64,000 nucleotides of DNA, taken from the NCBI RefSeq assembly GCF_004768545.1, contig NZ_CP038635.1:2108001-2172000 (forward strand), given 5' to 3'. Below, one piece after another: positions 19,639-29,699 of this stretch; positions within the stretch are counted from its first letter, which is position 1; each line of letters starts with the position of its first letter. Both the position numbers and the translations under genes were made by a program. The notes beneath the pieces are model-generated. The model searched no databases. It was given only the letters and a program-made list of their open reading frames with translations, and had not been told where the DNA came from. The stretch is from Cupriavidus oxalaticus. GTDB lineage: Bacteria > Pseudomonadota > Gammaproteobacteria > Burkholderiales > Burkholderiaceae.

Positions 19639-20586
19639 TTACACGGATGCCTGCAGGGGGGTTCCTGCTGTACCAGCTGTACCAATCGGCCGCTCGATCA
19701 CGGCCTCTTCCGTCTCTTTGCGCGCGCGCCATTCCACCAGCGTCTTGATGCCGAGGGTGACCAGCGCCAGCAGCGTAAGCAGCGAGGCCACCGCGAAGGC
19801 CGCCGCGAAGTTGTATTCGTTGTAGAGGATCTCTACGTGCAGCGGCATGGTGTTGGTCAGCCCGCGGATATGGCCCGACACCACCGATACCGCGCCGAAC
19901 TCGCCCATCGCGCGCGCATTGCAAAGGATCACGCCGTACAGCAGGCCCCAGCGGATATTGGGCAGCGTGATATGGCGGAAGGTCTGCCAGCCCGAGGCGC
20001 CCAGCACGATCGCGGCCTCTTCCTCTTCGCTGCCCTGCGCCTGCATCAGCGGGATCAGTTCGCGCGCCACGAAGGGGAAGGTCACGAAGATCGTCGCCAG
20101 CACGATGCCGGGCACCGCGAACATGATCTTGATGTCGTGCGCTTCCAGCCACGGGCCGAACCAGCCCTGCGCGCCAAACAGCAGCACATAGACCAGGCCG
20201 GAGATCACCGGCGACACCGAGAACGGCAGGTCGATCAGCGTGATCAGCAGGTTCTTGCCGCGGAACTCGAACTTGGCGATGGCCCATGCCGCCGCCACGC
20301 CGAACACCACGTTCAGCGGCACCGCGATCGCCGCCACCGTCAGCGTGAGCTGGATCGCGGCCACGGCATCGGGTTCGACCAGCGCTTCAAAGTAGGTCTG
20401 CACGCCCTTGCGCAGCGCTTCGTAGAACACCGAAGCCAGCGGCACGAACAGGAACAGCGTGAGGAACAGCACCGCCACCGTGATCAGCGTGTAGCGCACC
20501 CATGGCGCCTCGCCGGTGGCATCGAATGCGTGGTGGGCCTTGGCCTGGCGCTGCGCGCCCAGGCGTCCCGAAACTGCGCCCGCCAT
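19639..20586 (-). CDS. cysW: Sulfate ABC transporter permease CysW
   Basis: About 315 residues from [10 protein letters not shown], with AAGGAG at good spacing. Six membrane segments, with the inner-membrane EAA-type loop in [26 protein letters not shown]. Characteristic CysW blocks are [21 protein letters not shown] and [21 protein letters not shown]. It starts one base after the cysT stop (TGATATG), indicating coupled translation. Confidence 0.95.
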   Translation of the reverse strand: MAGAVSGRLGAQRQAKAHHAFDATGEAPWVRYTLITVAVLFLTLFLFVPLASVFYEALRKGVQTYFEALVEPDAVAAIQLTLTVAAIAVPLNVVFGVAAAWAIAKFEFRGKNLLITLIDLPFSVSPVISGLVYVLLFGAQGWFGPWLEAHDIKIMFAVPGIVLATIFVTFPFVARELIPLMQAQGSEEEEAAIVLGASGWQTFRHITLPNIRWGLLYGVILCNARAMGEFGAVSVVSGHIRGLTNTMPLHVEILYNEYNFAAAFAVASLLTLLALVTLGIKTLVEWRARKETEEAVIERPIGTAGTAGTPLQASV

Positions 20587-20587
20587 A

Positions 20588-21541
20588 TCAGAACTCCTTG
20601 CCCGTCGCGGGCGCTTCCGGTGCCAGCGCAGCGCGCGCACCCGACTGGTGGCGGCGCGTCCAGGCCTGCAGCAGGTTGATCAGCAGCAGCAGTCCGAACG
20701 AGATCACCAGCATCACCACGGCCACCGCGGTGGCGCCGGCGTAGTCGTATTGCTCCAGCTTGGAATAAATCATCAGCGGCGCGATCTCGGACACCATCGG
20801 CATGTTGCCGGAGATAAAGACCACCGAGCCGTACTCGCCGGTGGCGCGCGCGAAGGACAGCGCGAAGCCGGTCAGCAGCGCCGGCAGGATCGCCGGCAGG
20901 ATCACGCGCCGGAAGGTCTGCAGCCGGTTGGCGCCCAGGCTGGCGGCGGCCTCTTCCAGTTCCTGCTCCACGTCTTCCAGCACCGGCTGCACCGTGCGCA
21001 CCACGAACGGCAGGCCGATAAACGTCAGCGCCACCACCACGCCCAGCGGCGTGAACGCGACCTTGATCCCGAGCGGCTCGAGGTAGCGGCCGATCCAGCC
21101 GTTGCCGGCAAACAGCGCGGTCAGCGCGATGCCGGCCACCGCGGTCGGCAGCGCAAACGGCAGGTCGACCAGCGCATCGATCAGGCGCTTGCCGAAAAAG
21201 CGGTAGCGCACCAGCACCCAGGCGACAATCAGCCCGAACACCGTATTGACAATGGCCGCCACCAGCGATGCGCCGAAGCTCAGCTGCAGCGATGCCACCA
21301 CGCGCGGCGCCGTGATCGACGTCCAGAACGCGTCCCACGTCATCGTGAACGTCTTCAGGAACGTGGCCGACAGCGGAATCAGGACGATCAGCGTCAGGTA
21401 GAACAGCGTGAAGCCCAGCGACAGGCCAAAGCCGGGAAGCACCGTGAAGCGCTGCTTGGCGGGGCGGCGGGGCGCACGCGATGCCGGCGCATCGGGGGCG
21501 CCCGGCGTGGGGGCATCCGCCAGGGATAGGGATGGTGGCAT
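20588..21541 (-). CDS. cysT: Sulfate ABC transporter permease CysT
   Basis: 317 residues. A proline/alanine-rich cytoplasmic N-terminus (about 35 residues) precedes six membrane segments. Family blocks include [48 protein letters not shown] and [20 protein letters not shown]. It is the first gene of cysTWA-cysB. The 137-base upstream gap is AT-rich around 21640-21678 and contains AGAA/TTCT repeats, a plausible but unproven promoter with a CysB site. Confidence 0.95.
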   Translation of the reverse strand: MPPSLSLADAPTPGAPDAPASRAPRRPAKQRFTVLPGFGLSLGFTLFYLTLIVLIPLSATFLKTFTMTWDAFWTSITAPRVVASLQLSFGASLVAAIVNTVFGLIVAWVLVRYRFFGKRLIDALVDLPFALPTAVAGIALTALFAGNGWIGRYLEPLGIKVAFTPLGVVVALTFIGLPFVVRTVQPVLEDVEQELEEAAASLGANRLQTFRRVILPAILPALLTGFALSFARATGEYGSVVFISGNMPMVSEIAPLMIYSKLEQYDYAGATAVAVVMLVISFGLLLLINLLQAWTRRHQSGARAALAPEAPATGKEF

Positions 21542-21678
21542 GTCGGTCTCGTCTGTGGTGGCCGGCTTGTGGCGCCGGTTCCTTATGACGCCGGCGCATA
21601 TTGCGCCGGCTTACGAGACAGATTCTGCAGATCCGTTCTTATAAACAGAACGAATCTTTCTGAATTTTCTTAGACGGT

Positions 21679-22365
21679 TTAGATATATGGAGCGCCCGGC
21701 GCCACTTCCACGCCGGCTTCCCATGGCGCAGGCGTCACTTCAATGGCTCCGGCATCACATGCGTCAGCGATACGTTGCACCAGCGTACCCAGCAACGCCA
21801 GGCCCTCGTCCCAGTCGCCCAGGCCGGAATCGGAATTGATATGCCCCAGGTTGCCGGCATCGACCAGTTCGCTGCCCCACAGCGTGCCCCAGCTGAAGGC
21901 GGTGCGCTGCGGCATCCAGGGATCGTTGCGGCTGGCGACCATGATGGTGGGGAACGGCAGGCGGTAGGTCGGCAGCAGGCTGGCGACGCCAAACTTGTCG
22001 GGATCGGCCGGCGCCACCAGCAGCGCGCCGGCGATACCGGCCGGGTCCAGCGCCGCCTGCCGCAGGGCCGCCAGGCAGCCAAAGCTGTGCGCCACCAGCA
22101 GCGCCCCACGCGAGGCCACGCGCTGCGCCCGCATCACGCCTTCCGAGACGCGCTCGGCCCACAGCGGCAGGCTCGGACGCGACCAGTCATGCTGCTCGAC
22201 GCGCTGCCAGTCCGGGAAGCGCTGCTCCCAGCGGCTTTGCCAGTGCCCCGGGCCGCTGCCATGCAGGCCCGGCACGGTCAGCACCTGCAGGTGCCGCGGG
22301 ATTTCCAGGCGCGTACCGTGCGCCGCCGATGATGGCCCTGCCGATGGCCCGATCGCTTGCGTCAT
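21679..22365 (-). CDS. RBBP9/YdeN-like serine hydrolase
   Basis: 228 residues. VLTVPGLHGSGPGHWQSRWE opens the fold, the nucleophile Ser lies in LLVAHSFGCLAALR, and NLGHINSDSGLGDWDEG supplies the His. These are marks of the small RBBP9/YdeN alpha/beta hydrolases. The substrate is unknown. Its start overlaps the stop of the EAL-domain gene by four bases (ATGA) and it precedes cysT, so it lies inside the sulfur block though it has no obvious sulfur role. Confidence 0.87.
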   Translation of the reverse strand: MTQAIGPSAGPSSAAHGTRLEIPRHLQVLTVPGLHGSGPGHWQSRWEQRFPDWQRVEQHDWSRPSLPLWAERVSEGVMRAQRVASRGALLVAHSFGCLAALRQAALDPAGIAGALLVAPADPDKFGVASLLPTYRLPFPTIMVASRNDPWMPQRTAFSWGTLWGSELVDAGNLGHINSDSGLGDWDEGLALLGTLVQRIADACDAGAIEVTPAPWEAGVEVAPGAPYI

Positions 22366-23225
22366 ACCGGCTCCTTGCTAAGTTGGTGTGCCGCTGCCGA
22401 TGCCGCTCCTGCGCCCTGCGCCCGCAGTCCGGCCGTGCTGACCAGCGCGCCGGCGAAAGCGCCCTGCCCCAGGTCGATGCCCGCGGCCTGCAGCCGCTCC
22501 ACGCTTTCGGCGTCCTGTAGCCGCCGCCCGATCAGCGTGACGCCGGCATTGGCGGCGCTGGCGCGCAGCCCCGACAGCTGGCGATCGGTCCAGGTGCGGC
22601 GCATATCGAGCTTGAGCCAGTCCGGCAACGCATGCGCCATCAGCGCGCCCGCCTCGGCCGGGTCCGACGCCTGCAGGCTGACCGCGAAGCCGTTGCGGCG
22701 ATAGTTGCCGACCACGTGCAGCAGCAGCGGCAGGTCGTCGTTGGCGCTGGCCGGCACCTGGATCACGAAGCGCTCCAGCGGCAACCCCAGCGACTGCAAC
22801 GCGCGCCGGAACGCGGCGCCATGGTCGTCGGCAACCGCCGCGAGCAGCCGGTTGTGCACGTTCAGCACCAGCTTGTGCGCGCCGTCGGCGGCAAAGTAGT
22901 TGATCGCGTGCAGCAGCCGCGACAGGCGGTCCAGCGACACCAGCGTGGTGTCGTCGGCAGCCATTGCGAACAACTTCCACGCGGCCAGGCCCACGCCATC
23001 GTCGGCGTAGGTATGGATCGAGCCTTCGTGCGCGACCACCTCGCGCTCGGCCAGGGTCACCAGCGGCTCGAAGGCGCTGGTCAGCGAGCAATTGAAGAAC
23101 TGTCCCTGCACCTGCCCGCGCGCGTCGCGCCACAGTTGCCGGTCGGCCAGCGGCTGGCGCGGCAGCGATTCCAGATAGCGTTGCAGCGGATTGGCTGCGC
23201 TGGCGGGTTCATGCACGCCTGGCAT
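22362..23225 (-). CDS. Degenerate EAL-domain protein
   Basis: About 287 residues, start MPGVHEPASAANP with AAGGAAATC upstream. Residues about 45-262 align in outline with EAL phosphodiesterase domains (FEPLVTLAEREVVAHEGSIH, LVLNVHN, LKLD at 204-207, GQGAFAG near the end). Key catalytic positions are altered: EAL is EGS, the ELTE-type Glu reads VIQVPA (154-159), the DDFG block reads ASDPAEAG, and the later AEGVE region reads IGRRLQD. It probably does not hydrolyse cyclic di-GMP and may act as a binding or protein-interaction module. It lies between ssuB and the hydrolase-cysTWA genes. Confidence 0.82.
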   Translation of the reverse strand: MPGVHEPASAANPLQRYLESLPRQPLADRQLWRDARGQVQGQFFNCSLTSAFEPLVTLAEREVVAHEGSIHTYADDGVGLAAWKLFAMAADDTTLVSLDRLSRLLHAINYFAADGAHKLVLNVHNRLLAAVADDHGAAFRRALQSLGLPLERFVIQVPASANDDLPLLLHVVGNYRRNGFAVSLQASDPAEAGALMAHALPDWLKLDMRRTWTDRQLSGLRASAANAGVTLIGRRLQDAESVERLQAAGIDLGQGAFAGALVSTAGLRAQGAGAASAAAHQLSKEPV

Positions 23226-23330
23226 GGCGATTTCCTTCGGTTGACCGGACCGCGTCGGGTCCCATGGTCGGGTTGTTGATGGCAACGGCGTGCTGCCGCA
23301 GCGCACGCCCTGCCTGCTCATGATAGGAGT

Positions 23331-24275
23331 TCAGCGGGCGGCAGCGAATGAAGATTCCGGGCTGTCGATGTGCGCACCGATGTCGATGCGCTGCGCACGG
23401 CGCTTCGTGCCCGCATCGAGGGGCGAAGAGGCCGCTGGCGCTTGCCGCAGCACCCGCTGCAGCACCGCGGCTTCCAGTTGCGCGAAGCCGGCGGCGCCGC
23501 GCTCGCGCGGCCGCGCCAGCGCCACGCGCTCGTCCATCGCGATGTGGCCGTCCTCGATCAGCACGATGCGGTCGGCCAGCGCCACGGCCTCGGAGACGTC
23601 ATGCGTCACCAGCAGCGCCGTGAAGCCAAGCCGCCGCCACAGACCTTCGATCAATCCCTGCATTTCGATGCGCGTCAGCGCATCCAGCGCGCCCAGCGGC
23701 TCATCGAGCAGCAGCAACTGCGGGTGATGCACCAGCGCGCGCGCCAGTGCCACGCGCTGCCGTTGCCCGCCGGACAGCCGTGCAGGCCACGCCTGCGCGC
23801 GCTCGGCCAGGCCCACCTGCGCCAGCACCTCGGCCGCCTCGCCGCGCCGCGCGCGCGGCAGGCCCAGCGCCACGTTGTCCAGCACGCGCTTCCACGGCAG
23901 CAGGCGCGCATCCTGGAACATCACGCGCACGTCGGCGCCGCGCTTGCGGCTGCCCTTGCCCTGCTCCTGCGTGTCACCGTCGATGGCGATGCTGCCGCCG
24001 TCGGCGCCTTCCAGCCCCGCCAGCAGCCGCAGCAGCGTGCTCTTGCCGCAGCCGCTGCGCCCGACGATGGCGACGAACTCGCCCGGCGCCACGTCGAGCG
24101 CCACATCGTGCAGCACCTCGCGACCGTCATAGCGCTTGACTACCTGGCGCAAGCGTAGCGCGACGCCACCATGGCGGCGGCGCGGCGCCGCTGCCTCGTG
24201 CCTGACCGCCTCGCGGCGCGCGAGGCCCGCTTCAAGTTCGGCCAGCGCGGCCTGTTCCACCGGATACATCTGCAT
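23331..24275 (-). CDS. ssuB: Aliphatic sulfonate ABC transporter ATP-binding protein SsuB
   Basis: 314 residues with AAGGAG before the ATG. Walker [10 protein letters not shown], signature [16 protein letters not shown], Walker [21 protein letters not shown], and the SsuB/TauB-like [21 protein letters not shown]. An N-terminal extension of about 40 residues and a C-terminal tail of about 40 residues exceed the usual E. coli length, as is common in Burkholderiaceae. It provides energy for sulfonate import with SsuC and SsuA. Confidence 0.93.
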   Translation of the reverse strand: MQMYPVEQAALAELEAGLARREAVRHEAAAPRRRHGGVALRLRQVVKRYDGREVLHDVALDVAPGEFVAIVGRSGCGKSTLLRLLAGLEGADGGSIAIDGDTQEQGKGSRKRGADVRVMFQDARLLPWKRVLDNVALGLPRARRGEAAEVLAQVGLAERAQAWPARLSGGQRQRVALARALVHHPQLLLLDEPLGALDALTRIEMQGLIEGLWRRLGFTALLVTHDVSEAVALADRIVLIEDGHIAMDERVALARPRERGAAGFAQLEAAVLQRVLRQAPAASSPLDAGTKRRAQRIDIGAHIDSPESSFAAAR

Positions 24276-24311
24276 GTCGATCTCCTTGCCGAACGTGCGG
24301 CGTTGCGTGGT

Positions 24312-25115
24312 TCAGGCGGCTGCGTAGCCCGGGTGCCAGCGCAGCCAGTAGCGCTCCAGCCCGCGCGACAGCAGGTCGGCCAGCTTGCCCAGCAGCGCGT
24401 ATAGCAGGATGCCCACCAGCACCACGTCGGTCTGCAGGAACTCGCGCGCGTTCATGGTCATGTAGCCGATGCCGGACTGCGCGGAGATGGTTTCCGCGAC
24501 GATCAGGATCACCCACATCAGCCCGAGCGAAAAACGCACGCCCACCAGGATCCCGGGCAACGCGCCTGGGAGGATCACTTCACGGTACAGCTGCCAGCCC
24601 GACAGCCCGTAGCTGCGCGCCATCTCCACCAGCCCGGTGTCGACCGAGCGGATGCCGTGGTAGGTGTTCAGATACACCGGGAAGAACACGCCCAGCGACA
24701 CCAGGAACAGCTTGGCGGATTCGTCGATGCCGAACCACAGGATCACCAGCGGGATCAGCGCCAGCGGCGGGATGTTGCGCACCATCTGCAGCGTGCTGTC
24801 GAGCAGCGTGGCCGCGCTGCGGAACGTGCCCGTCAGCAGACCGAGCAGCAGGCCAAGCCCGCCGCCGATGGCAAACCCGGCCAGCGCGCGCCAGGTGCTG
24901 ACACCTACGTGTTTCCACAACTCGCCCGAACGGGCCAGGTCCCAGGCAGCGTGCAGCACGGCCAGCGGGGCCGGCAGCACGCGGTTCGACAGCCCGCCGT
25001 TCTGCGAGGCCGCCTGCCACACCACGATCAGCAGCATCGGCACGATCCACGGTGCCACGGCGCGCGCCAGCGCGGCGGGATGCCGGCGCGGCGGCGGAAG
25101 ATGCGGAGCGCTCAT
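24312..25115 (-). CDS. ssuC: Aliphatic sulfonate ABC transporter permease SsuC
   Basis: 267 residues, start MSAPHLPPPRRHP with AAGGAGGG upstream. Six membrane segments and the permease loop ARSYGLSGWQLYREVILPGALPGILVGVRFSLG. The C-terminal GIGYMTMNAREFLQTDVVLVGILLYALLGKLADLLSRGLERYWLRWHPGY is typical of SsuC. It lies 11 bases after ssuD and 36 bases before ssuB. Confidence 0.95.
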   Translation of the reverse strand: MSAPHLPPPRRHPAALARAVAPWIVPMLLIVVWQAASQNGGLSNRVLPAPLAVLHAAWDLARSGELWKHVGVSTWRALAGFAIGGGLGLLLGLLTGTFRSAATLLDSTLQMVRNIPPLALIPLVILWFGIDESAKLFLVSLGVFFPVYLNTYHGIRSVDTGLVEMARSYGLSGWQLYREVILPGALPGILVGVRFSLGLMWVILIVAETISAQSGIGYMTMNAREFLQTDVVLVGILLYALLGKLADLLSRGLERYWLRWHPGYAAA

Positions 25116-25126
25116 GCCGCCCTCCT

Positions 25127-26290
25127 TCAGCTCTGCGCGGCGCGCGGCACGATGCCGGTCGCCATGACTTCGCCGAACGGGCCCGACAGCACCTTGCCTG
25201 GCAACTTCTCGCGCACCGAACGCGGCAGCAGCGGGAACACGAGTTCGGCAAAGCGGTAGGCCTCTTCCAGGTGCGGGTAGCCGGACAGCACGAAAGTGTC
25301 GATGCCCAGCTCCGCGTACTCGCGCATGCGCTCGGCGACGGTGTGCGGATCGCCCACCAGCGCGGTGCCGGCGCCGCCGCGCACCAGGCCGACGCCGGCC
25401 CACAGGTTGGGGCTGATTTCCAGCGCCTCGCGCGTGCGGCTCGCACCTCCCGCATGCAGCGCGGCCATGCGGCGCTGCCCTTCCGAATCCATCCTGGCGA
25501 ACACCGCCTGCGCGCGCGCCACGGTCTCGTCGTCGAGGCGGCTGATCAGGTCATCGGCGGCGGCCCACGCGGCGGCATCGGTCTCGCGCACGATCACGTG
25601 CAGGCGGATGCCGAACCTGACGGTGCGTCCATGCTTCGCCGCATGCCGGCGCACGTCTTCCAGCTTCTGCGCCACGTCGGCCGGCGGTTCGCCCCAGGTC
25701 AGGTAGGTATCGACCTGCTCGCCCGCCAGCGCATGCGCCGGCGCCGACGAACCGCCGAAGTACACCGGCGGATGCGGCCGCTGCAGCGGCGGATAGAGGA
25801 CGCGCGCGCCCTTCACGCTCAGGTGCTTGCCCTGGTAGTCGATCTGGCCACTGTCATGGCTGGCCGCCAGTACGTCGCGCCAGATCCGCAGGAATTCGGC
25901 CGAGGCCTCGTAGCGCTCGCTGTGGTCGAGGAACAGGCCGTCGCCTTCTAGCTCGGCGGTGTCACCGCCGGTGACGAGATTGATCAGCAGCCGGCCGTTG
26001 GAAAGCCGGTCGAACGTCGCTGCCATGCGCGCGGCAAGCGTCGGCGCCATCAGGCCCGGCCGCACCGCGACCAGGAATTTCAGGCGCTGCGTCACGGCCG
26101 ACAGCGCCGATGCTGCCACCCACGGGTCTTCGCAGGAACGCCCGGTGGGAATCAGCACCCCTTCGTAGCCGAGCGTATCGGCGGCCACGGCGACCTGCTT
26201 CATGTAGTCGAAGCTGACTTCGCGCGCGCCTTCGGAGGTGCCGAGGTAGCGGCTGTCGCCGTGGGTGGGGATAAACCAGAATACGTGCAT
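25127..26290 (-). CDS. ssuD: FMNH2-dependent alkanesulfonate monooxygenase SsuD
   Basis: 387 residues, luciferase-like TIM-barrel enzyme. It opens [17 protein letters not shown] and contains [22 protein letters not shown], the NLVTGGD block and [30 protein letters not shown]. It cleaves the C-S bond of alkanesulfonates with reduced FMN from SsuE, releasing sulfite and an aldehyde. Length matches the characterised enzyme. Confidence 0.96.
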   Translation of the reverse strand: MHVFWFIPTHGDSRYLGTSEGAREVSFDYMKQVAVAADTLGYEGVLIPTGRSCEDPWVAASALSAVTQRLKFLVAVRPGLMAPTLAARMAATFDRLSNGRLLINLVTGGDTAELEGDGLFLDHSERYEASAEFLRIWRDVLAASHDSGQIDYQGKHLSVKGARVLYPPLQRPHPPVYFGGSSAPAHALAGEQVDTYLTWGEPPADVAQKLEDVRRHAAKHGRTVRFGIRLHVIVRETDAAAWAAADDLISRLDDETVARAQAVFARMDSEGQRRMAALHAGGASRTREALEISPNLWAGVGLVRGGAGTALVGDPHTVAERMREYAELGIDTFVLSGYPHLEEAYRFAELVFPLLPRSVREKLPGKVLSGPFGEVMATGIVPRAAQS

Positions 26291-26329
26291 GTCGTGCTCC
26301 TTGTTGTTATGCGATGCCGTCGCGACGCA

Positions 26330-27364
26330 TCAGCGCTGTGCTTGCTGTTGCGGCCTCTGTTGCGCCTCCTCCCAGCGCGCGTCGGCCACCTTGACCGGCT
26401 TGGGAATCAGCCTGAGCGCGTGAAACGCATCGGCGATGCGCTGCTGCTCGGCCAGCACGTCGGCGCTGACCGGGCGCGCGCCGTAAGAGAAGCGCGACAC
26501 CGCCAGTTCCAGCACGTCGGCAGGCAGGCCGACTTCGCCGGTCAGCACGGCGGTCGCGTCCTTCGGGTTCTTTTCGGCCCAGGTGCCCAGCGTGGCGAGT
26601 TCATCGAGGATCAGGCGCACGATTTCGGGCTTGGCCTGTGCGTAGGGACGCGACGCCAGGTAGAACTGGTGGTTGCTGACCACGTTCTTGCCGTCGGCGC
26701 CACGGCCATCGGCCAGTACGCGCGCGCCGAGCTGCTTTTCGGCGGCGGCGAGGAACGGGTCCCAGATCACCCAGGCATCGACCGAGCCGCGCTCGAAGGC
26801 AGCGCGCGCATCGGCGGGCGGCAGGTAGACCGGCTGGATATCGCTGTACTGCAGGCCAGCCTTTTCCAGCTGGCGCACCAGCAGGTAATGCACGTTCGAG
26901 CCCTTGTTGAAGGCCACACGCTTGCCGCGCAAATCGGCCACCGAGCGCAGCGTCGACAACTTCGGCACGACGACGGCCTCGGCGGTCGGCGCCGGCGGCT
27001 CGTTGCCGACATAGACCAGCTGCGCGCCGGCGGCCTGCGCGAAGATCGGCGGGGCTTCGCCCACGGTGCCGAAGTCGACCGCGCCGACATTGAGGCCTTC
27101 CAGCAGTTGCGGGCCAGCCGGGAATTCGGTCCATTTGACGGTGATGCCTTGCGGCGCCAGCCGCTTTTCCAGCGTGCCGCGCGCTTTCAGCAGCGTCAGC
27201 GTGCCGTATTTCTGGTAGCCGATGCGCAGCACCTTGGCATCGATCTTCGACTGCGCTTCGGCGCGGCCGGGCAGCAGCCCGTAGGCCAGGCCGGTGGCGG
27301 CGACCAGCGCGGCAATGAACAGGCGGCGGCGCAGCGAGCCGGCCGGCTTGATGGTGGTGGTCAT
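26330..27364 (-). CDS. ssuA: Aliphatic sulfonate-binding periplasmic protein SsuA
   Basis: 344 residues, start MTTTIKPAGSLRRRLFIAA, with a signal peptide ending at GRAEA-QS. The mature part has LRIGYQKYGTLTLLKARGTLEKRL, VKWTEFPAGPQLLEGLNVGAVDFGTVGEAPPIFAQAAGA and the RSVADLRGKRVAFNKGSNVHYLLV block of the SsuA family. It delivers alkanesulfonates to SsuBC. The gene lies between ssuE and ssuD with 40-170 base gaps. Confidence 0.93.
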   Translation of the reverse strand: MTTTIKPAGSLRRRLFIAALVAATGLAYGLLPGRAEAQSKIDAKVLRIGYQKYGTLTLLKARGTLEKRLAPQGITVKWTEFPAGPQLLEGLNVGAVDFGTVGEAPPIFAQAAGAQLVYVGNEPPAPTAEAVVVPKLSTLRSVADLRGKRVAFNKGSNVHYLLVRQLEKAGLQYSDIQPVYLPPADARAAFERGSVDAWVIWDPFLAAAEKQLGARVLADGRGADGKNVVSNHQFYLASRPYAQAKPEIVRLILDELATLGTWAEKNPKDATAVLTGEVGLPADVLELAVSRFSYGARPVSADVLAEQQRIADAFHALRLIPKPVKVADARWEEAQQRPQQQAQR

Positions 27365-27530
27365 GCGATTTCTCCGTGGCCGGCCAGGGCGCCGGCGAAT
27401 GTTCTGAAGTCGGACTGCGTGGAAACGCGGGCAGCATCCCGCCCTGCCCGCCCGGGTTGCCGGTGGCATGGCTGGCGGCGTTGCTGCCGCGGCGCCGGAC
27501 TGGCCGGCGCCAATGCATCAGGAATTCAGA

Positions 27531-28184
27531 TCAGGCGGTACATCGCTCCGCCACCACGGCGGCAGCGGCGGCGCGCTGCACGAAGGCACCGGGCACAACG
27601 TCGAGCGCGTCGAGCGGGACCTCGATGCGGGCGTGCGCCAGTGCGTCGCGCACGCGCAGCAGGCCTTCGTCGAGGCGGGCGGACAGCGCGGCGTCGAAGC
27701 GCGCCTGGCGCACGCCGCCGCCATCGGAGGAGGCGGAGGAGGCGGAGGTGTCGATCTGCTGGTCCACGGCAAAGATGCCGGGCAGGATCTGGCGCGAGCC
27801 CAGCGCGGACAGCACCGGGCGCAGCGCGTAGTCGATCGCCAGCGCATGGGCGAGGCTGCCGCCGGTGGCGATCGGCAGCACGATCTTGTCGCGCAGGCCG
27901 GTTTGCGGCAGCAGGTCCAGGAAGGCCTTGAGCAGGCCGCTGTAGGCGGCCTTGTAGACCGGCGTGGCCAGCACCACCACCTGGGCCTCGGCCACCGCGC
28001 GGGTGGCGGCGGCAATGGCGTCGTCGTCCACGCGCGCCGCCAGCAGCGGGCCCGCCGGCAGGTCGCGCAGGTCCAGGTGGCGGGTGCGTTCACCGGCAGC
28101 TTCCAGCGCGGTGCGCAGGTGCGCCAGCACAAGGCCGGAGCGGGACTGGACTGACGGGCTGCCGGAGAGCGTCAGGATGGACAT
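27531..28184 (-). CDS. ssuE: NAD(P)H-dependent FMN reductase SsuE
   Basis: About 217 residues, start MSILTLSGSPSVQSRSG, a flavodoxin-like fold with the FMN phosphate loop GSPSVQSRS. The AQVVVLATPVYKAAYSGLLKAFLDLLPQTGLRDK block is typical of SsuE/MsuE. It supplies FMNH2 to SsuD. A serine/glycine insertion (DTSASSASSDGGG) coded by a short GGAGGC-type repeat (27724-27748) lies between conserved parts. It begins 74 bases after the sbp stop. Confidence 0.92.
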   Translation of the reverse strand: MSILTLSGSPSVQSRSGLVLAHLRTALEAAGERTRHLDLRDLPAGPLLAARVDDDAIAAATRAVAEAQVVVLATPVYKAAYSGLLKAFLDLLPQTGLRDKIVLPIATGGSLAHALAIDYALRPVLSALGSRQILPGIFAVDQQIDTSASSASSDGGGVRQARFDAALSARLDEGLLRVRDALAHARIEVPLDALDVVPGAFVQRAAAAAVVAERCTA

Positions 28185-28217
28185 CGGGGCTTCCTTCTTC
28201 TGTTGGGCCGGCTCGGT

Positions 28218-28242
28218 GCCGGGCCGCCCCACGCGGCCCGGC
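28218..28242. terminator. GC-only hairpin between sbp and ssuE
   Basis: Ten-base perfect arms GCCGGGCCGC / GCGGCCCGGC (28218-28227 and 28233-28242) with a five-base loop. There is no T run. It could reduce read-through from sbp into ssuE or protect the sbp mRNA 3' end. Confidence 0.5.
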
Positions 28243-28258
28243 CCGCCAGCCTCATGGA

Positions 28259-29263
28259 TTATTTCTTGCCGGGTTGATAAACCTGGTCGAACGAGCCGCC
28301 GTCGGCGAAGTGGGTCTTCTGGGCCTTCTGCCAGCCGCCGAACACCTCATCGATGGTGAACAGCTTGACCTTGGGGAAGTTGGCCGCGTACTTGGCCGCC
28401 ACCTTCTGCGAGATCGGGCGGTAGTAGTTCTTCGCGGCGATCTCCTGGCCTTCGTCGGTGTACAGGAACTGCAGGTAGGCCTCGGCGGCCTTGCGCGTGC
28501 CCTTCTTGTCGACCACCTTGTCGACCACGGCCACCGGCGGCTCGGCCAGGATCGAGATCGACGGCGCGACGATCTCGAACTTGTCCGGACCCAGCTCCTT
28601 GATGGCCAGGATGGCTTCGTTCTCCCAGGCCAGCAGCACGTCGCCCAGGCCGCGCTCGACGAAGGTGGTGGTGGCGCCGCGCGCGCCAGAGTCCAGCACC
28701 GGCACATGCTTGAGCAGTTCGCCGACGAACTCGCGCGCCTTGGTCTCATTGCCGCCAGGCTGGCGCAGCGCATAGCCCCACGCGGCCAGGTAGTTCCAGC
28801 GTGCGCCGCCCGAGGTCTTCGGGTTCGGCGTGATAACCTGCACGCCGGGCTTGACCAGGTCGCCCCAGTCCTTGATGCCCTTCGGGTTGCCCTTGCGCAC
28901 CAGGAACACAATGGTCGAGGTGTACGGCGCGGCGTTGTGCGGCAGGCGCTTTTGCCAGTCCGGCTTGATCAGTCCCGTCTCTGCGATGGCGTCAACGTCG
29001 TAGCCCAGCGCCAGCGTCACCACGTCAGCATCCAGCCCGTCGATCACCGAACGGGCCTGCTTGCCGGATCCGCCATGCGACTGGCGCACGGTCACGGCAT
29101 CGCCGCCCTGGGCCTTCCAGGCCTTGGCGAAGGCCGCGTTGACGTCGACATACAGTTCGCGGGTCGGGTCGTAGGAAACATTGAGCAGGTTGGTCGCCGA
29201 AGCGGTCTGCGCCGCGCCCAGGGCGCCCAGGACTGCCAGGCCGATGGCCAGTTTGCGGATCAT
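28259..29263 (-). CDS. sbp: Periplasmic sulfate-binding protein
   Basis: 334 residues, start [23 protein letters not shown], a clean signal peptide. The mature protein begins [26 protein letters not shown], with [52 protein letters not shown] and the C-terminal [33 protein letters not shown], all typical of sulfate-binding proteins. It serves CysTWA, though those genes are 7 kb downstream with the ssu genes between them. Confidence 0.95.
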   Translation of the reverse strand: MIRKLAIGLAVLGALGAAQTASATNLLNVSYDPTRELYVDVNAAFAKAWKAQGGDAVTVRQSHGGSGKQARSVIDGLDADVVTLALGYDVDAIAETGLIKPDWQKRLPHNAAPYTSTIVFLVRKGNPKGIKDWGDLVKPGVQVITPNPKTSGGARWNYLAAWGYALRQPGGNETKAREFVGELLKHVPVLDSGARGATTTFVERGLGDVLLAWENEAILAIKELGPDKFEIVAPSISILAEPPVAVVDKVVDKKGTRKAAEAYLQFLYTDEGQEIAAKNYYRPISQKVAAKYAANFPKVKLFTIDEVFGGWQKAQKTHFADGGSFDQVYQPGKK

Positions 29264-29460
29264 TCGTGTTGCTCCCGTCTGTCGTGAATGGGCGCCAGGC
29301 GCCTCTGGTTGCTGTGCCCGCCGCCGGGGGCGGGCTTGTGTCAGGAGCAAGACTACCGACGGGGCTATCTGAACGGAACGAATGGTTTCGCCGATCCTTT
29401 ACTGTTTTTTGCATAAGATCGGACGGAAATATCGGCATGCCGTCATATGGGGACGACGGG

Positions 29461-29501
29461 ACGCAAGGTGCGCGTGAGGTGGCGTGAGGTGGCGCGAGGT
29501 T
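29461..29501. repeat. Four degenerate 10-base direct repeats upstream of sbp
   Basis: Successive 10-base units share the pattern NCGYGAGGTN: ACGCAAGGTG, CGCGTGAGGT, GGCGTGAGGT and GGCGCGAGGT in register. The period equals one DNA turn. They lie about 200 bases upstream of sbp in a gap of 436 bases (29264-29699) that otherwise holds only the ferritin-gene terminator and the presumed sbp promoter. The function is unknown. Confidence 0.6.
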
Positions 29502-29519
29502 GCGCAATCGGCACACCCA

Positions 29520-29555
29520 AAAGAAAACGCCCGCACCGGCAAACCGGTGCGGGCG
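29520..29555 (-). terminator. Rho-independent terminator of the ferritin-like gene
   Basis: Twelve-base arms CGCCCGCACCGG / CCGGTGCGGGCG (29528-29539 and 29544-29555) with a four-base loop. On the minus strand they are followed by TTTTCTTTTGG. It is about 145 bases after the stop codon. Confidence 0.85.
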
Positions 29556-29699
29556 AAGTTTCCATTCCGGAAACGGGTAGACAAGTCATGAAGAGCGCCC
29601 CCGCATCTCCATGACAAGTAAATGGTATCGGCTCGCCGCCGAGTCCGATTTGATCGCGGTCAAGTCCGGGACAACCCGCAGAAATTCGCCATGCAGGCT

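Noticed and set aside
27718..27750. GGAGGC-type repeats, checked as a possible CRISPR or satellite
   Set aside because: They are short, imperfect, in frame within ssuE and encode a Ser/Gly linker; there are no spacers.
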